A DNA stretch of 64,000 bases from Actinomadura syzygii (GCF_008085905.1 NZ_VSFF01000009.1:434001-498000); one strand, 5' to 3'; shown: positions 7,967-16,010, counted from the stretch's first letter. The notes: a model not told the origin generated them from the sequence alone. A program made the numbers and translations.

Positions 7967-8920
7967 ATGCGGGTGATCGAGGTCAGGGAGTTCGGCGGGC
8001 CCGAGGTCCTGGAGGTCCGGGACGCGCCGGACCCGGTGGCCGGTCCGGGGCAGGTCGTGGTCGGGCTGGACGCCGTGGACACCCTGCTGGTGGAAACGCG
8101 CATCCGCGCGGGCCTGGCCAAGGAGTTCTTCGACGTGCGGCCGCCGTACGTGCCGGGAGGCGGCGGGGCGGGGGTCGTGACCGCCGCCGGTCCGGACGTC
8201 GACCCGGCCTGGGTCGGACGGCGCGTCGTGGTGTCCGTCGGCAACGGCGCCTATGCCGAGCAGGTGGCGGCGCCGCTGGACGCCGTCGTCCCCGTCCCGG
8301 ACGGGGTCGCCCGGAACGAGGCGGCGGCGCTCCTGCACGACGCCGTCACCGCGCTGTCCGTCTTCGAGACCGCCGAGGTCAAGGCCGGGCAGACCGTCCT
8401 CGTGGTGGGCGCGACCGGCGGGATGGGGGTGCTGCTCGTCCAGCTGGCGCACGCGGAGGGCGCCCGGGTCGCCGCAGCGGCGCGCGGCGCGCGCAAGCTG
8501 GAACTGGCCCGCGAACTGGGCGCGGAGATCGTCCTCGACTACTCCGAGCCCGGCTGGGCGGACGAGATCCGCGGGCAGGCCGACGCCGTCTTCGACGGGG
8601 TGGGCGACCGAATCGGCCTCGCGGCTTTCGAGGCGACCGCCGAAGGCGGCACGTTCTCCGCCCACGGCGCGACCTTGGGCGGCTTCACCGCGACCGACCC
8701 GAAAGAGGCCGCACGCCGTGGCATCACGCTCCGCGGCATCATGGACGTGCAACTCAGCACGGACGAACGAGTGCGCCTCCTCAGCAAGGCCCTGGTGAAG
8801 GCCGCCGAGGGCGTCCTCAACCCGGTCATCGGCCAGACCTTCCCCCTCGACCGCGCCGCCGACGCCCACACGGCGATCGAGAACCGCACCGTCCTCGCCA
8901 AAACCCTCCTACTCCCCTAA
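7967..8920 (+). CDS. NADPH:quinone oxidoreductase-like MDR protein
   Basis: A 317-residue zinc-free medium-chain dehydrogenase/reductase, cytoplasmic and NADPH-dependent by family. The Rossmann motif 'VLVVGATGGMGVLLVQLA' is near residue 145. The QOR-type N-terminus 'MRVIEVREFGGPEVLEV' and 'YVPGGGGAGVV' are present, and no structural zinc cysteines are seen. ATG with a strong Shine-Dalgarno (gaggggggac). The SoxR-like box upstream suggests induction by redox-active compounds, which fits quinone reduction. A hairpin (AGCGC/GCGCT) spans the stop codon region. Confidence 0.88.
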   Translation: MRVIEVREFGGPEVLEVRDAPDPVAGPGQVVVGLDAVDTLLVETRIRAGLAKEFFDVRPPYVPGGGGAGVVTAAGPDVDPAWVGRRVVVSVGNGAYAEQVAAPLDAVVPVPDGVARNEAAALLHDAVTALSVFETAEVKAGQTVLVVGATGGMGVLLVQLAHAEGARVAAAARGARKLELARELGAEIVLDYSEPGWADEIRGQADAVFDGVGDRIGLAAFEATAEGGTFSAHGATLGGFTATDPKEAARRGITLRGIMDVQLSTDERVRLLSKALVKAAEGVLNPVIGQTFPLDRAADAHTAIENRTVLAKTLLLP

Positions 8921-9065
8921 GCGCCAACGCGCTAGGGGTGGGGTTAGCTCCACCTTGGAGCGGGGGCTTTCCCTTCGGGGATGGGGTGGCTGAGGCCAGT
9001 GCTTCCAAGAATGTCGGACGCGAAGGTTGTCATGGACGACGACGCGACCGGTACGGGGAGGACGA

Positions 9066-9971
9066 ATGGCGAGCGTGGCGATGCGGGCGGGCAGGGCGCG
9101 GCCGCTGCTTACCGAGGTGGGGCTGCTGCTGGCCTTGTTCTCGTTCTACAAGTGGGGGCGGACGCTCGTCCAGCACGGGCCGGGTGAGGCGTTGTCGAAC
9201 GCTAAGTGGCTGTGGGGGTTCGAGCGCGAATGGCTGCCGAACGAGGTCGGCTTCCAGCACTGGGCGCTCGGGTGGGACCACACGGCGTTCCTGGCGAACG
9301 TGTACTACGTGAGCGTGCATTTTCCCGGGACGGCGCTGCTGCTGATCTGGGTCTACGCGCGGCACCGGTCGTCCTACCGGCGGGTGCGGAACGAGTTGGT
9401 GGTGCTGACGGCGGCGGGGCTCGTGGTGCACATGCTGTTCCCGCTGGCGCCGCCGCGGCTCGCCGGAGTCGGGGCGGTGGACACGATGCTGACGGTGGGG
9501 CCGTCGGCGTATCCGGCGGCGGCGGACGGGATCGCGAACCAGTACGCGGCGATGCCGTCGCTGCACATCGGGTGGGCGATCCTGGTCGCGGTGACGGTGC
9601 TGCGGGTGTCGCGGAGCCGGTGGCGGTGGGCGGTCGCGCTGCACGCGCCGGTCACGGTGTTCGTGGTCGTGGTGACGGCGAACCACTACTGGACGGACGG
9701 CCTCGTCGCCGCCGTCCTGCTGGCCGGGGCGATGGCGCTGGTCGCGCTCCTGGAGCGGGTACGGCAGGGTGGTGGACATGCTGCCGACGCACACGAGCTC
9801 CGAGGTTCCGGACGTCCTGGTGGCGGTGCTGCCGGTCGGGAGCCACGAGCAGCACGGCCCGTTCCTGCCGCTGGCGACGGACACGGTGATCGCCTGCACG
9901 ATCGCGGCGGAGATCGCGAAGACGCACCCGGTGCGGACGCTCCCGCCCGTGACGATCTCGTGCTCGCATGA
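9066..9971 (+). CDS. PAP2-family membrane phosphotransferase (inositol-phosphotransferase type)
   Basis: An integral membrane protein with about six hydrophobic segments in residues 10-235. It has the PAP2_3 motifs 'AMPSLHIGWAI' and 'TANHYWTDGLVAA', so the catalytic His and Asp are present while the first, lysine-bearing PAP2 motif is not. This resembles Aur1/Ipt1-like enzymes that move phospho-head groups onto lipids. ATG chosen for its clear Shine-Dalgarno (ggggagg). The membrane domain ends near 9770, but the frame runs about 200 bp into the creatininase gene, giving an Arg/Gly-rich tail of doubtful meaning. Confidence 0.8.
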   Translation: MASVAMRAGRARPLLTEVGLLLALFSFYKWGRTLVQHGPGEALSNAKWLWGFEREWLPNEVGFQHWALGWDHTAFLANVYYVSVHFPGTALLLIWVYARHRSSYRRVRNELVVLTAAGLVVHMLFPLAPPRLAGVGAVDTMLTVGPSAYPAAADGIANQYAAMPSLHIGWAILVAVTVLRVSRSRWRWAVALHAPVTVFVVVVTANHYWTDGLVAAVLLAGAMALVALLERVRQGGGHAADAHELRGSGRPGGGAAGREPRAARPVPAAGDGHGDRLHDRGGDREDAPGADAPARDDLVLA

Positions 9972-10539
9972 GCACGCGGCCTGGCCCGGGACGGTGAGCA
10001 TCTCGGCGGCGACCCTGCACGCGCTGGTGCGGGACGTCGCCGAGTCGCTGCGCCGGGCCGGGGTCCCGAAGCTGGTGCTGGTGAACGGGCACGGCGGCAA
10101 CTACGTCCTCGGGAACGTGGTGCAGGAGGCGCACGGCGACATGGCCCTGTTCCCCGGCCTGGACGAGTGGGAGGCGGCCCGCGCGGCGGCGGGCATGGAG
10201 ACCGACGGCGACGCCGACATGCACGCCGGTGAGCTGGAGACGTCGATCCTGCTGCACGCCCATCCCGGGTTGGTGCGGGACGGCTACGAGACCGCCGATC
10301 ACCTGGCCGATGACCGGCGGTCCCTGCTGACCCTGGGAATGGCCGCCTACACCGCCTCCGGGGTCATCGGACGTCCGTCACTGGCGAGCGCCGACAAGGG
10401 TCGGGACGCGCTCGGCAGTCTCGTCGCTGCGTTCGGGGGGTGCCTGGCGGCGCTTCAAGGGCAGGGCGGCGGCGCCCGGCAGGCACGCGACGAAGGTCAG
10501 CACGCCGTAGACGACGGCGACGGTCAGCCCCTGCGCTGA
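9778..10539 (+). CDS. Creatininase-family amidohydrolase (possible FAPy deformylase)
   Basis: A metal-dependent amidohydrolase. Ligand motifs are all visible: 'GSHEQHGPFLPLATDT' (Glu, His, Asp), 'SCSHEHAAWPG', 'LVNGHGGNY' and 'HAGELETS'. Members include creatininase, MftE and the archaeal ArfB, which deformylates the GTP-derived formamidopyrimidine FAPy. No mycofactocin genes are present. Convergence on an operon led by a GTP cyclohydrolase II homologue makes an ArfB-like role attractive, but this is inference. ATG chosen for the agggtgg ribosome site; GTG at 9769 is an alternative. The 3' end overlaps the flippase gene by about 160 bp. Confidence 0.8.
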   Translation: MLPTHTSSEVPDVLVAVLPVGSHEQHGPFLPLATDTVIACTIAAEIAKTHPVRTLPPVTISCSHEHAAWPGTVSISAATLHALVRDVAESLRRAGVPKLVLVNGHGGNYVLGNVVQEAHGDMALFPGLDEWEAARAAAGMETDGDADMHAGELETSILLHAHPGLVRDGYETADHLADDRRSLLTLGMAAYTASGVIGRPSLASADKGRDALGSLVAAFGGCLAALQGQGGGARQARDEGQHAVDDGDGQPLR

Positions 10540-11301
10540 GCCGAGCCCGGCGGCGCCGAACGCGACGGCGAGGACGGCCTCCCGCGGCCCCCAGCCGCCG
10601 ACGTTCACCGGCAGCATCATCACGAGCAGCGCCAGCAGCAGCAGGGGCAGCAGGTCGAGGAGCGGCGCGGTCGCCCCGGCGAGGCGGGCGGCGACGACGA
10701 ACAGCGTCAGGTGCCCGGCCAGCGCCGCGACCGACAGCGCGGCGACGGCGGGCCAGGCGTCCAGGACGGACCGGGCGTCGGCGAGCGTCGCGGCGAGCGC
10801 GCGGTGCCGCCAGCGGGTGAGGGCGAGCAGCAGGCTCAGGACGACCCCGATCCCGATCAGCACGGGCGTCATCACCGACAGCACGGCGGGCTGCGTGAAC
10901 AGGACGACCACCCCGACCAGCACCGGGACGGCCTGCCCCATCACCCGTTCGAGGAACACCGCGCGCACGCCGCTGGCGCCCGACCGCTGCCCCTGGTTCA
11001 CGGCGCGGTGGACGTCCCCGAGGACCCCGGCGGGCAGCACAGCGTTGAGGAACTGGGCCTTGTAGTAGTCCGCGACGGCCCACCCCAAGGGCAGGCGGAC
11101 GCCGAGCCGCCCGGCGACCAGGCACCAGCGCGCCGCGCTCAGGACGGTGGTCGCCAGCCCTATGCCGAGGGCGATGAGCAGGGAGGGTCCGTCGATGGCG
11201 TGGAGGGCGTCCAGGAAGGCGCCGGTGCTGTGCCACCAGACCAGCCCGCCGAGGATGCCGACGCCCGCGAGCAGGCGCAGCCAGGGCCAGAGCTTCTTCA
11301 C
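10378..11301 (-). CDS. Lysylphosphatidylglycerol synthase TM-like / UPF0104 flippase protein
   Basis: A 307-residue polytopic membrane protein with about eight hydrophobic helices and no catalytic domain, of the AglD/UPF0104 family linked to lipid-linked glycan or lipid translocation. It has the family pattern 'YYKAQFLNAVLPAGVLGDVHRA' in outline (about residues 65-85). GTG start overlapping the methyltransferase by 4 bp. It is the last gene of the seven-gene GTP-cyclohydrolase operon, and its tail overlaps the convergent creatininase gene. It probably moves the pathway's lipid-linked product across the membrane. Confidence 0.85.
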   Translation of the reverse strand: MKKLWPWLRLLAGVGILGGLVWWHSTGAFLDALHAIDGPSLLIALGIGLATTVLSAARWCLVAGRLGVRLPLGWAVADYYKAQFLNAVLPAGVLGDVHRAVNQGQRSGASGVRAVFLERVMGQAVPVLVGVVVLFTQPAVLSVMTPVLIGIGVVLSLLLALTRWRHRALAATLADARSVLDAWPAVAALSVAALAGHLTLFVVAARLAGATAPLLDLLPLLLLALLVMMLPVNVGGWGPREAVLAVAFGAAGLGSAQGLTVAVVYGVLTFVACLPGAAALPLKRRQAPPERSDETAERVPTLVGARQ

Positions 11302-12113
11302 GACGTGCCTCCGGGGAGTGCGAGCAGGTCGATGTGGTGGACCTCGGCGGTGAGGCGCCCGGACGCGACGTCGGCGAGCCGCCGGTCGAGGTAGGCGTCC
11401 GCGGCGGGGGCCAGGTCGGGCCGCTGCTCCACGGCGGCACCGACCCAGCCGCGCAGCCACACGCGGGTCAGCGCGGCCTGCCCGGGACCGAGCCGCCAGG
11501 TGCTCGGCCTGGTCAGGACGGACGCGCCGCGCCGTTCGAAGGCCCGAGCCGCGACGGTCCCGGCGTCCGGACCGAGGAGACCGCCGCGGCGCTGGTGGGC
11601 GTCGAACGCGGCCGCGATCTCCGCGTCGAACGGGTCGGACGGCGACAGCCACACGCGGCCGACGACCGACAGGGTCAGCAGCGCCGGGCAGGCGACCGCC
11701 GCCGCGACGGCCTCGACGTCGGCGGCGGTCAGCACGTCCAGCAGCGCGGACGCGGTGACGAGCGACGCCCCGACGAGGTCGGACGCGCGCAGCGCGCCGA
11801 CGCGGCCGAGCCGGGTCTCGACGGTCGCGGGCAGGTCGTCCACGGAGGTGTAGGCGTTGCCGCGGGCCCGGTCGAGCAGCGCGGGGTCGCTGTCGTGCAG
11901 GATCCAGTGCTGCGGCCCGCGCAGCCGCCCGGACAGCCAGCGGCCGAGGGCGCCGGTGCCGCAGCCGAGGTCCCAGATGACGAGCGGGCCGTCCGGCGGC
12001 AGCGCGGCGCGCAGCGGCCCGATCAGCTCGGCGGCCCGCGCGGCGGCGTCGGCCCCCTCCCGCAGCGCCAGCCACGCGGGATCGAACCCGGACTGCTCCT
12101 CATCAACGATCAT
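11298..12113 (-). CDS. Class I SAM-dependent methyltransferase
   Basis: 271 residues. SAM-binding motif I 'VIWDLGCGTGALGRWL' is near residue 50, with the expected acidic residue 'LHDSDPALLDRARG' in motif II. ATG (MIVDEEQSGF) overlaps the glycosyltransferase stop by 4 bp, and its own stop overlaps the flippase gene, so translation is coupled on both sides. The substrate is unknown; within this operon it presumably methylates the sugar or the GTP-derived base. Confidence 0.88.
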   Translation of the reverse strand: MIVDEEQSGFDPAWLALREGADAAARAAELIGPLRAALPPDGPLVIWDLGCGTGALGRWLSGRLRGPQHWILHDSDPALLDRARGNAYTSVDDLPATVETRLGRVGALRASDLVGASLVTASALLDVLTAADVEAVAAAVACPALLTLSVVGRVWLSPSDPFDAEIAAAFDAHQRRGGLLGPDAGTVAARAFERRGASVLTRPSTWRLGPGQAALTRVWLRGWVGAAVEQRPDLAPAADAYLDRRLADVASGRLTAEVHHIDLLALPGGTS

Positions 12114-13192
12114 CGGGTCTCCCGGCGGAGTCTCGAAAGGACGGTGGACATGCGGCGGGCGGTATCGTCCCAGCCGGTCAGGGCGGTGCGGCGGAGGCGC
12201 GCGGACTCGCGGAGCCGGGTCCGGGCGGCGGGCTCGACGAGCCAGCGGCGCAGCGCGGCGGCGAGCGCGGCCGGGTCGTCCGGCGGGACGAGCAGCCCCG
12301 GCACGGCGCCGGTCGCGTCGAAGCCGAGCGTGTCGGGGACGGCGTCCGCCGACGCGGCGAGGACGGGGATCCCGCGCGCGAGCGCCTCGCTCACGACCAT
12401 CCCGTACGTCTCGGCCCGGGACGCGAGGACGACCAGGTCGGCGGCGGCGTAGGCGTCGTCCAGCCGCTTGCCGGTGAGCGGCCCGGCCAGCACGACGCGG
12501 TCGTCCAGCCGGTGCCGGGCGATCTGCCGCCGCAGCCGCGTCACGTGGGACGGGTCGCGCTCCAGCGGCCCGGCGCACTCGCACCGCCACGGCAGGTGCG
12601 CGAGCTCGGCGAGCGCCTCGACGAGGACGTCGTGGCCCTTGCGCGGCGTCACCGACGCGACGCACAGCAGCCCGGTCGCCCCGTCGGTGCCGGTGGCGAG
12701 CGGCGCCGGGTCCGTCCCCGGCGGGACGGCGTGGACGCGCGGCGGTTCGAGCCCGTGGTGGGCGAGCAGGTGGTCGCGGGCCCAGGGGCTGGTCGCGACG
12801 ACGGCCCCGGCCGCCTCCAGCACCTTGCGCTCGCCCGCGTTGAGGTCGTCCTGGCCGGGCTCGTCAGCAAGCGGCAGGTGGACCAGAACCGCGACCCGCA
12901 GCCGCGCCGCCTCCGGCACGACGATCTCCGGGACGCCGCACGCTACGAGGCCGTCCAGCAGGACGACCGCGCCGTCCGGCAGCGAGCCGAGCATCCGGGC
13001 GAGCCCTGCGCGGGCCCGCCCGTCCGGCCGCGGCCACCCGCCGGGCGCGGCCAGCTCCCGGACGGGCCGCCCGGACGCGGCGAGCGCCTCGCACAGCCGC
13101 CGGTCGTACCGGTTGCCGCCGCTCGGCGTGCCCGCGTCGTCGATCCCGGCCGGGACGACGACGCACACCTCGTCGACCATCACCGGGCTCAT
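12110..13192 (-). CDS. Glycosyltransferase family 4
   Basis: A 360-residue GT-B fold enzyme. The C-terminal half has the retaining GT4 signature Glu-x7-Glu in 'SRAETYGMVVSEALARGIPV', preceded by 'CVASVTPRKGHDVLVEALA'. The N-terminal half begins 'VVVPAGIDDAGTPSGGNRYD', typical of the acceptor domain. ATG start overlapping the PTPS-like gene by 4 bp (alternative Met 12 bp downstream). It likely transfers a nucleotide-activated sugar onto an intermediate of this operon; donor and acceptor cannot be read from sequence. Confidence 0.88.
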   Translation of the reverse strand: MSPVMVDEVCVVVPAGIDDAGTPSGGNRYDRRLCEALAASGRPVRELAAPGGWPRPDGRARAGLARMLGSLPDGAVVLLDGLVACGVPEIVVPEAARLRVAVLVHLPLADEPGQDDLNAGERKVLEAAGAVVATSPWARDHLLAHHGLEPPRVHAVPPGTDPAPLATGTDGATGLLCVASVTPRKGHDVLVEALAELAHLPWRCECAGPLERDPSHVTRLRRQIARHRLDDRVVLAGPLTGKRLDDAYAAADLVVLASRAETYGMVVSEALARGIPVLAASADAVPDTLGFDATGAVPGLLVPPDDPAALAAALRRWLVEPAARTRLRESARLRRTALTGWDDTARRMSTVLSRLRRETR

Positions 13193-13593
13193 GGCGTCAG
13201 GTCCCGTTCGTAGGTCGCCCACGCGACGTGGGACTCGCGCAGGGTCACGGCGATGCCGGACAGGCCCCGCGCGTGCTCGCCCAGCGCGCCCGCGCGCACC
13301 CGGTCGGCGAGCCGGTCGGCGACGACCTTGGCGAGGAACTCGGTCGAGGTGTTGACCCCGGCGAACTCCGGCTCGTCGTCGAGGTTGCGGTAGTTGAGGG
13401 CGGCCAGCACGTCGCCCAGCTCGCGGGTGGCGAGGCCGATGTCGACGACGATGCCGTCCGGGTCGAGTTCGGCGCGGCGGAACGTCGCGTCCACCACGAA
13501 GGTGGCGCCGTGCAGCCGCTGCGCGGGCCCGAACACCTCGCCGCGGAAGCTGTGGGCGATCATGATGTGGTCCCGGACGGTGATCGCGAACAA
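13189..13593 (-). CDS. 6-pyruvoyltetrahydropterin synthase homologue lacking zinc and catalytic residues
   Basis: A 134-residue T-fold protein of the PTPS/QueD family. I chose TTG at 13593, giving 'MFAITVRDHIMIAHSFRGEV', because GGAG lies about 10 bp upstream. His14 and His28 remain, but the third zinc ligand is Ala30 (HGA where the family has HGH), and the catalytic LDH motif is replaced by 'LNYRNLDD'; no Cys is present. As I recall, the S. coelicolor homologue SCO6650 likewise lacks zinc and PTPS activity but keeps a pterin-like pocket. It is probably a pterin- or pyrimidine-binding enzyme of unknown reaction. Confidence 0.85.
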   Translation of the reverse strand: MFAITVRDHIMIAHSFRGEVFGPAQRLHGATFVVDATFRRAELDPDGIVVDIGLATRELGDVLAALNYRNLDDEPEFAGVNTSTEFLAKVVADRLADRVRAGALGEHARGLSGIAVTLRESHVAWATYERDLTP

Positions 13594-13619
13594 CGTGCCT
13601 GCTCCAGTCGGTCGGGGTC

Positions 13620-14591
13620 TCAATAGGTAATTCGGTGGCAGAGCGCGGGAAGTTCACCGGACGCCAGACGCGGCATGACCCGCGGCAGGTCGGCGAAGCC
13701 GGTCTCCCCCGTGATCAGCGCGTCGAACGCCGGGTCGGCGAGCAGTCGCAGCGCGACCGCCAGCCGGTCGGCGAAGGTCCGCCGGGACCGCCGGGCCGGC
13801 GCCACCGCGCCGACCTGGCTGCTCCGGACGGTCAGCCGCCGCGAGTGGAAGAACTCCCCCAGCGGGACGCTGACCTGCCGGTCGCCGTACCAGCTCAGCT
13901 CGACGACCTCGCCGTCCGGGGCGAGCAGTTCCAGCGACCGCGCGAGCCCCGCCTCGGTGGCGCTCGCGTGGACGACGATGTCGCAGCCGTCGTCGGCGTC
14001 CTCGGGGCGGGCGAAGCCGACGCCGAACGCGCGGGCGACGTCCGCACGCGACGGATCGGTGTCGACGAGCTGCACCCGGCACCCCGGGAACCCGGCGAGG
14101 ACCCCGGCGACCGAGCAGCCCACCATCCCGCCGCCGACGACGGCGATCCGGTCGCCGACCAGCGGAGCGGCGTCCCAGAGGGCGTTGACGGCGGTCTCGA
14201 CCGTCCCGGCGAGGACGGCGCGCTCCGGCGGCACCCCGTCCGGGACGGGCGTGACCGCGCCCGCCGGGACGACGTAGCGGGTCTGGTGCGGGTAGAGGCA
14301 GAACACCGTGCGGCCGAGGAGGTCGGGCGGGCCGTGCTCGACCTCGCCGACGTTCAGGTAGCCGTACTTGACCGGGCCGGGGAACCCGCCGTCCTGGAAG
14401 GGCGCGCGCATGATCGCGTGCTGGCTCGGCGGGACGCCGCCGCGGAACACGAGTGCCTCCGTGCCCCGGCTGACGCCGGAGAACAGCGTCCTGACCAGGA
14501 CGTCGTCCGGTCCCGGCGCGGGCAGGGCGACGTAGCGGACCTCGCCCTCACCTGGCGATCGGATCCAGAAGGCGCGGGCCTCGCGCTCCAT
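13620..14591 (-). CDS. MDR-family dehydrogenase
   Basis: A 323-residue medium-chain dehydrogenase/reductase. The N-terminal GroES-like part contains 'LFSGVSRGTEALVFRGG', and the Rossmann motif 'RIAVVGGGMVGCSVAGVLAG' lies near residue 150. No structural zinc cysteine cluster is visible. The family includes BchC-like and 2-desacetyl enzymes. The start overlaps the CDP-alcohol transferase gene by 44 bp, and its stop lies 26 bp before the PTPS-like start. It is a redox step of the same operon, with unknown substrate. Confidence 0.85.
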   Translation of the reverse strand: MEREARAFWIRSPGEGEVRYVALPAPGPDDVLVRTLFSGVSRGTEALVFRGGVPPSQHAIMRAPFQDGGFPGPVKYGYLNVGEVEHGPPDLLGRTVFCLYPHQTRYVVPAGAVTPVPDGVPPERAVLAGTVETAVNALWDAAPLVGDRIAVVGGGMVGCSVAGVLAGFPGCRVQLVDTDPSRADVARAFGVGFARPEDADDGCDIVVHASATEAGLARSLELLAPDGEVVELSWYGDRQVSVPLGEFFHSRRLTVRSSQVGAVAPARRSRRTFADRLAVALRLLADPAFDALITGETGFADLPRVMPRLASGELPALCHRITY

Positions 14592-15351
14592 CCGTGCTCC
14601 TCCCCCGGTTCCCGCTTCCGTCCCGCCGCTCCCGGCGGACGAACAGCCATACGACGTCGCGTCCGAACGACCACAGCAGCAGCGCGAGCGCCGCCGCGAC
14701 CAGCGCCGCCGGGTACGGGACGACGCCCGCCGCCGCGGCGACCAGCGCCACTCCCTGCACCACCGCGACGGCCTTGCGCGCGATGCTCGGCGGCAGGTCG
14801 GCGCGCACCCACGGCGCCGCCCAGGCCGCCGCGCCGAACGCGTACCGCATCGCGCCGATCGCGAGCACCCACCACCCGACGGTCCACGCGACCTGGACGC
14901 TCAGCACCAGGACGAGGAACGCGTCGGTCTCCATGTCGAACCGCGCGCCGAGCCGCGACGCCGTCCCGGTGCGGCGGGCGACCCGGCCGTCCACCCCGTC
15001 CAGGACGAGCGCGACGGACGCGACCGCGACCAGCGTCCAGGTGTGCCCGCCGCCGAGGAGATGCCCCGCGACCAGCGCCGTGACACCCCCGGTGAGCACG
15101 ACCCTGGTCAGCGTCACGTGGTCGGCCGGGCCGAGCGCGGCGCGGGCGCGGAACGCCGCGCTGAGGACCGCCCAGGACGCCAGCGCGTAGACGACGCCGA
15201 CGACCAGGCCCGCGAGGCCGGGACGGACCGCCGCCGCCAGCCCGACCTGGGCCGCGGCCGCGGCGGCCAGCTCGCCCGCCCGTCCCGGCCGGGGAAGGCG
15301 GCGCGGCACCGGCGGCGCCAGCGGCAGCGACAGGGTCACCGGCCGGGTCAT
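14548..15351 (-). CDS. CDP-alcohol phosphatidyltransferase family protein
   Basis: A 267-residue membrane enzyme that moves a phospho-alcohol from a CDP carrier to an acceptor, releasing CMP. The signature DGx2ARx8Gx3Dx3D is complete from 'DGRVARRTGTASRLG' to 'ARFDMETD'. Several hydrophobic helices surround it, and a basic tail ends the protein. ATGA overlap with the GTP cyclohydrolase gene. It implies that the pathway product carries, or is attached to, a phosphodiester-linked lipid or alcohol. Confidence 0.88.
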   Translation of the reverse strand: MTRPVTLSLPLAPPVPRRLPRPGRAGELAAAAAAQVGLAAAVRPGLAGLVVGVVYALASWAVLSAAFRARAALGPADHVTLTRVVLTGGVTALVAGHLLGGGHTWTLVAVASVALVLDGVDGRVARRTGTASRLGARFDMETDAFLVLVLSVQVAWTVGWWVLAIGAMRYAFGAAAWAAPWVRADLPPSIARKAVAVVQGVALVAAAAGVVPYPAALVAAALALLLWSFGRDVVWLFVRRERRDGSGNRGRSTDGARGPRLLDPIAR

Positions 15352-16010
15352 CCGCGCACCTCGCTCACCGGCGCCTCGCCGAGCCGCACCGAGCCGTCGA
15401 GCTGCGGCAGGTCGTGGCCGAGCCGGTCGCGCTTCGCCGTCAGGTAGCGGACGTTGTCGGCGCTGACCTGCACGAGCAGCGGCATGCGGGACGACACCCG
15501 CACCCCGTACGCCTCGAGCGCGCTGACCTTGTCCGGGTTGTTCGACATCAGCCGCACCGACCGGACGCCGAGGTGCCGCAGCACGCGGGCCGCCGGGCCG
15601 TAGTCGCGGACGTCCACCGGCAGCCCGATCGCGGTGGCCGAGTCGACGGTGTCGAGTCCCTGGTCGTCCTGGAGGATGTGGGTGCGGACCTTCGCGACGA
15701 GGCCGATCCCCCGCCCCTCGTGGCCGCGCAGGTAGACGAGGACACCGGCGCCCTCGCGGACGATGGCGTCCAGCGCCGCGCCGAGCTGGTCCCCGCACTC
15801 GCAGCGCGTGGCGGCGAAGATGTCGCCGGTCATGCATTCGGAGTGCGTCCGGACGAGCACGTCGTCCCGCTCCCGGATGTCGCCGCGCACGAGCGCCATG
15901 TGCTCGTGCCCGTCGACCGGGTCCCGGAACGCGACGGCGCGGAACACGCCCCGGCGGGTCCGCAGATCCGCCTCCGCGATGTCGTTTCGGTCGATGCCCT
16001 GATCGCGCAT
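15348..16010 (-). CDS. GTP cyclohydrolase II homologue with His at the switch position
   Basis: Opens the imidazole ring of GTP. 220 residues. Zinc cysteines are intact (Cys59, Cys70, Cys72 in 'HSECMTG' and 'RCECG'), as is 'GHEGRGIGL'. In 'KVRTHILQDDQG' His111 aligns with Tyr105 of E. coli RibA. As I recall, the S. coelicolor paralogue SCO6655 has Met there and stops at the formylated product FAPy. So this enzyme may not make the riboflavin precursor. ATG chosen for the strong aaggggag site. No other riboflavin genes are near; it leads the seven-gene operon. Confidence 0.9.
   Translation of the reverse strand: MRDQGIDRNDIAEADLRTRRGVFRAVAFRDPVDGHEHMALVRGDIRERDDVLVRTHSECMTGDIFAATRCECGDQLGAALDAIVREGAGVLVYLRGHEGRGIGLVAKVRTHILQDDQGLDTVDSATAIGLPVDVRDYGPAARVLRHLGVRSVRLMSNNPDKVSALEAYGVRVSSRMPLLVQVSADNVRYLTAKRDRLGHDLPQLDGSVRLGEAPVSEVRG

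Noticed and set aside
9778..10539. Mycofactocin maturation gene mftE
   Set aside because: Creatininase family fits, but no MftA precursor, MftB or radical-SAM MftC is in the window.
13189..13593. QueD of queuosine or 7-deazaguanine synthesis
   Set aside because: No QueC, QueE or QueF nearby, and zinc and catalytic residues are missing.
15348..16010. Ordinary riboflavin biosynthesis gene
   Set aside because: No ribB, ribD, ribE or ribH neighbours, no FMN riboswitch visible, and the switch Tyr is replaced.
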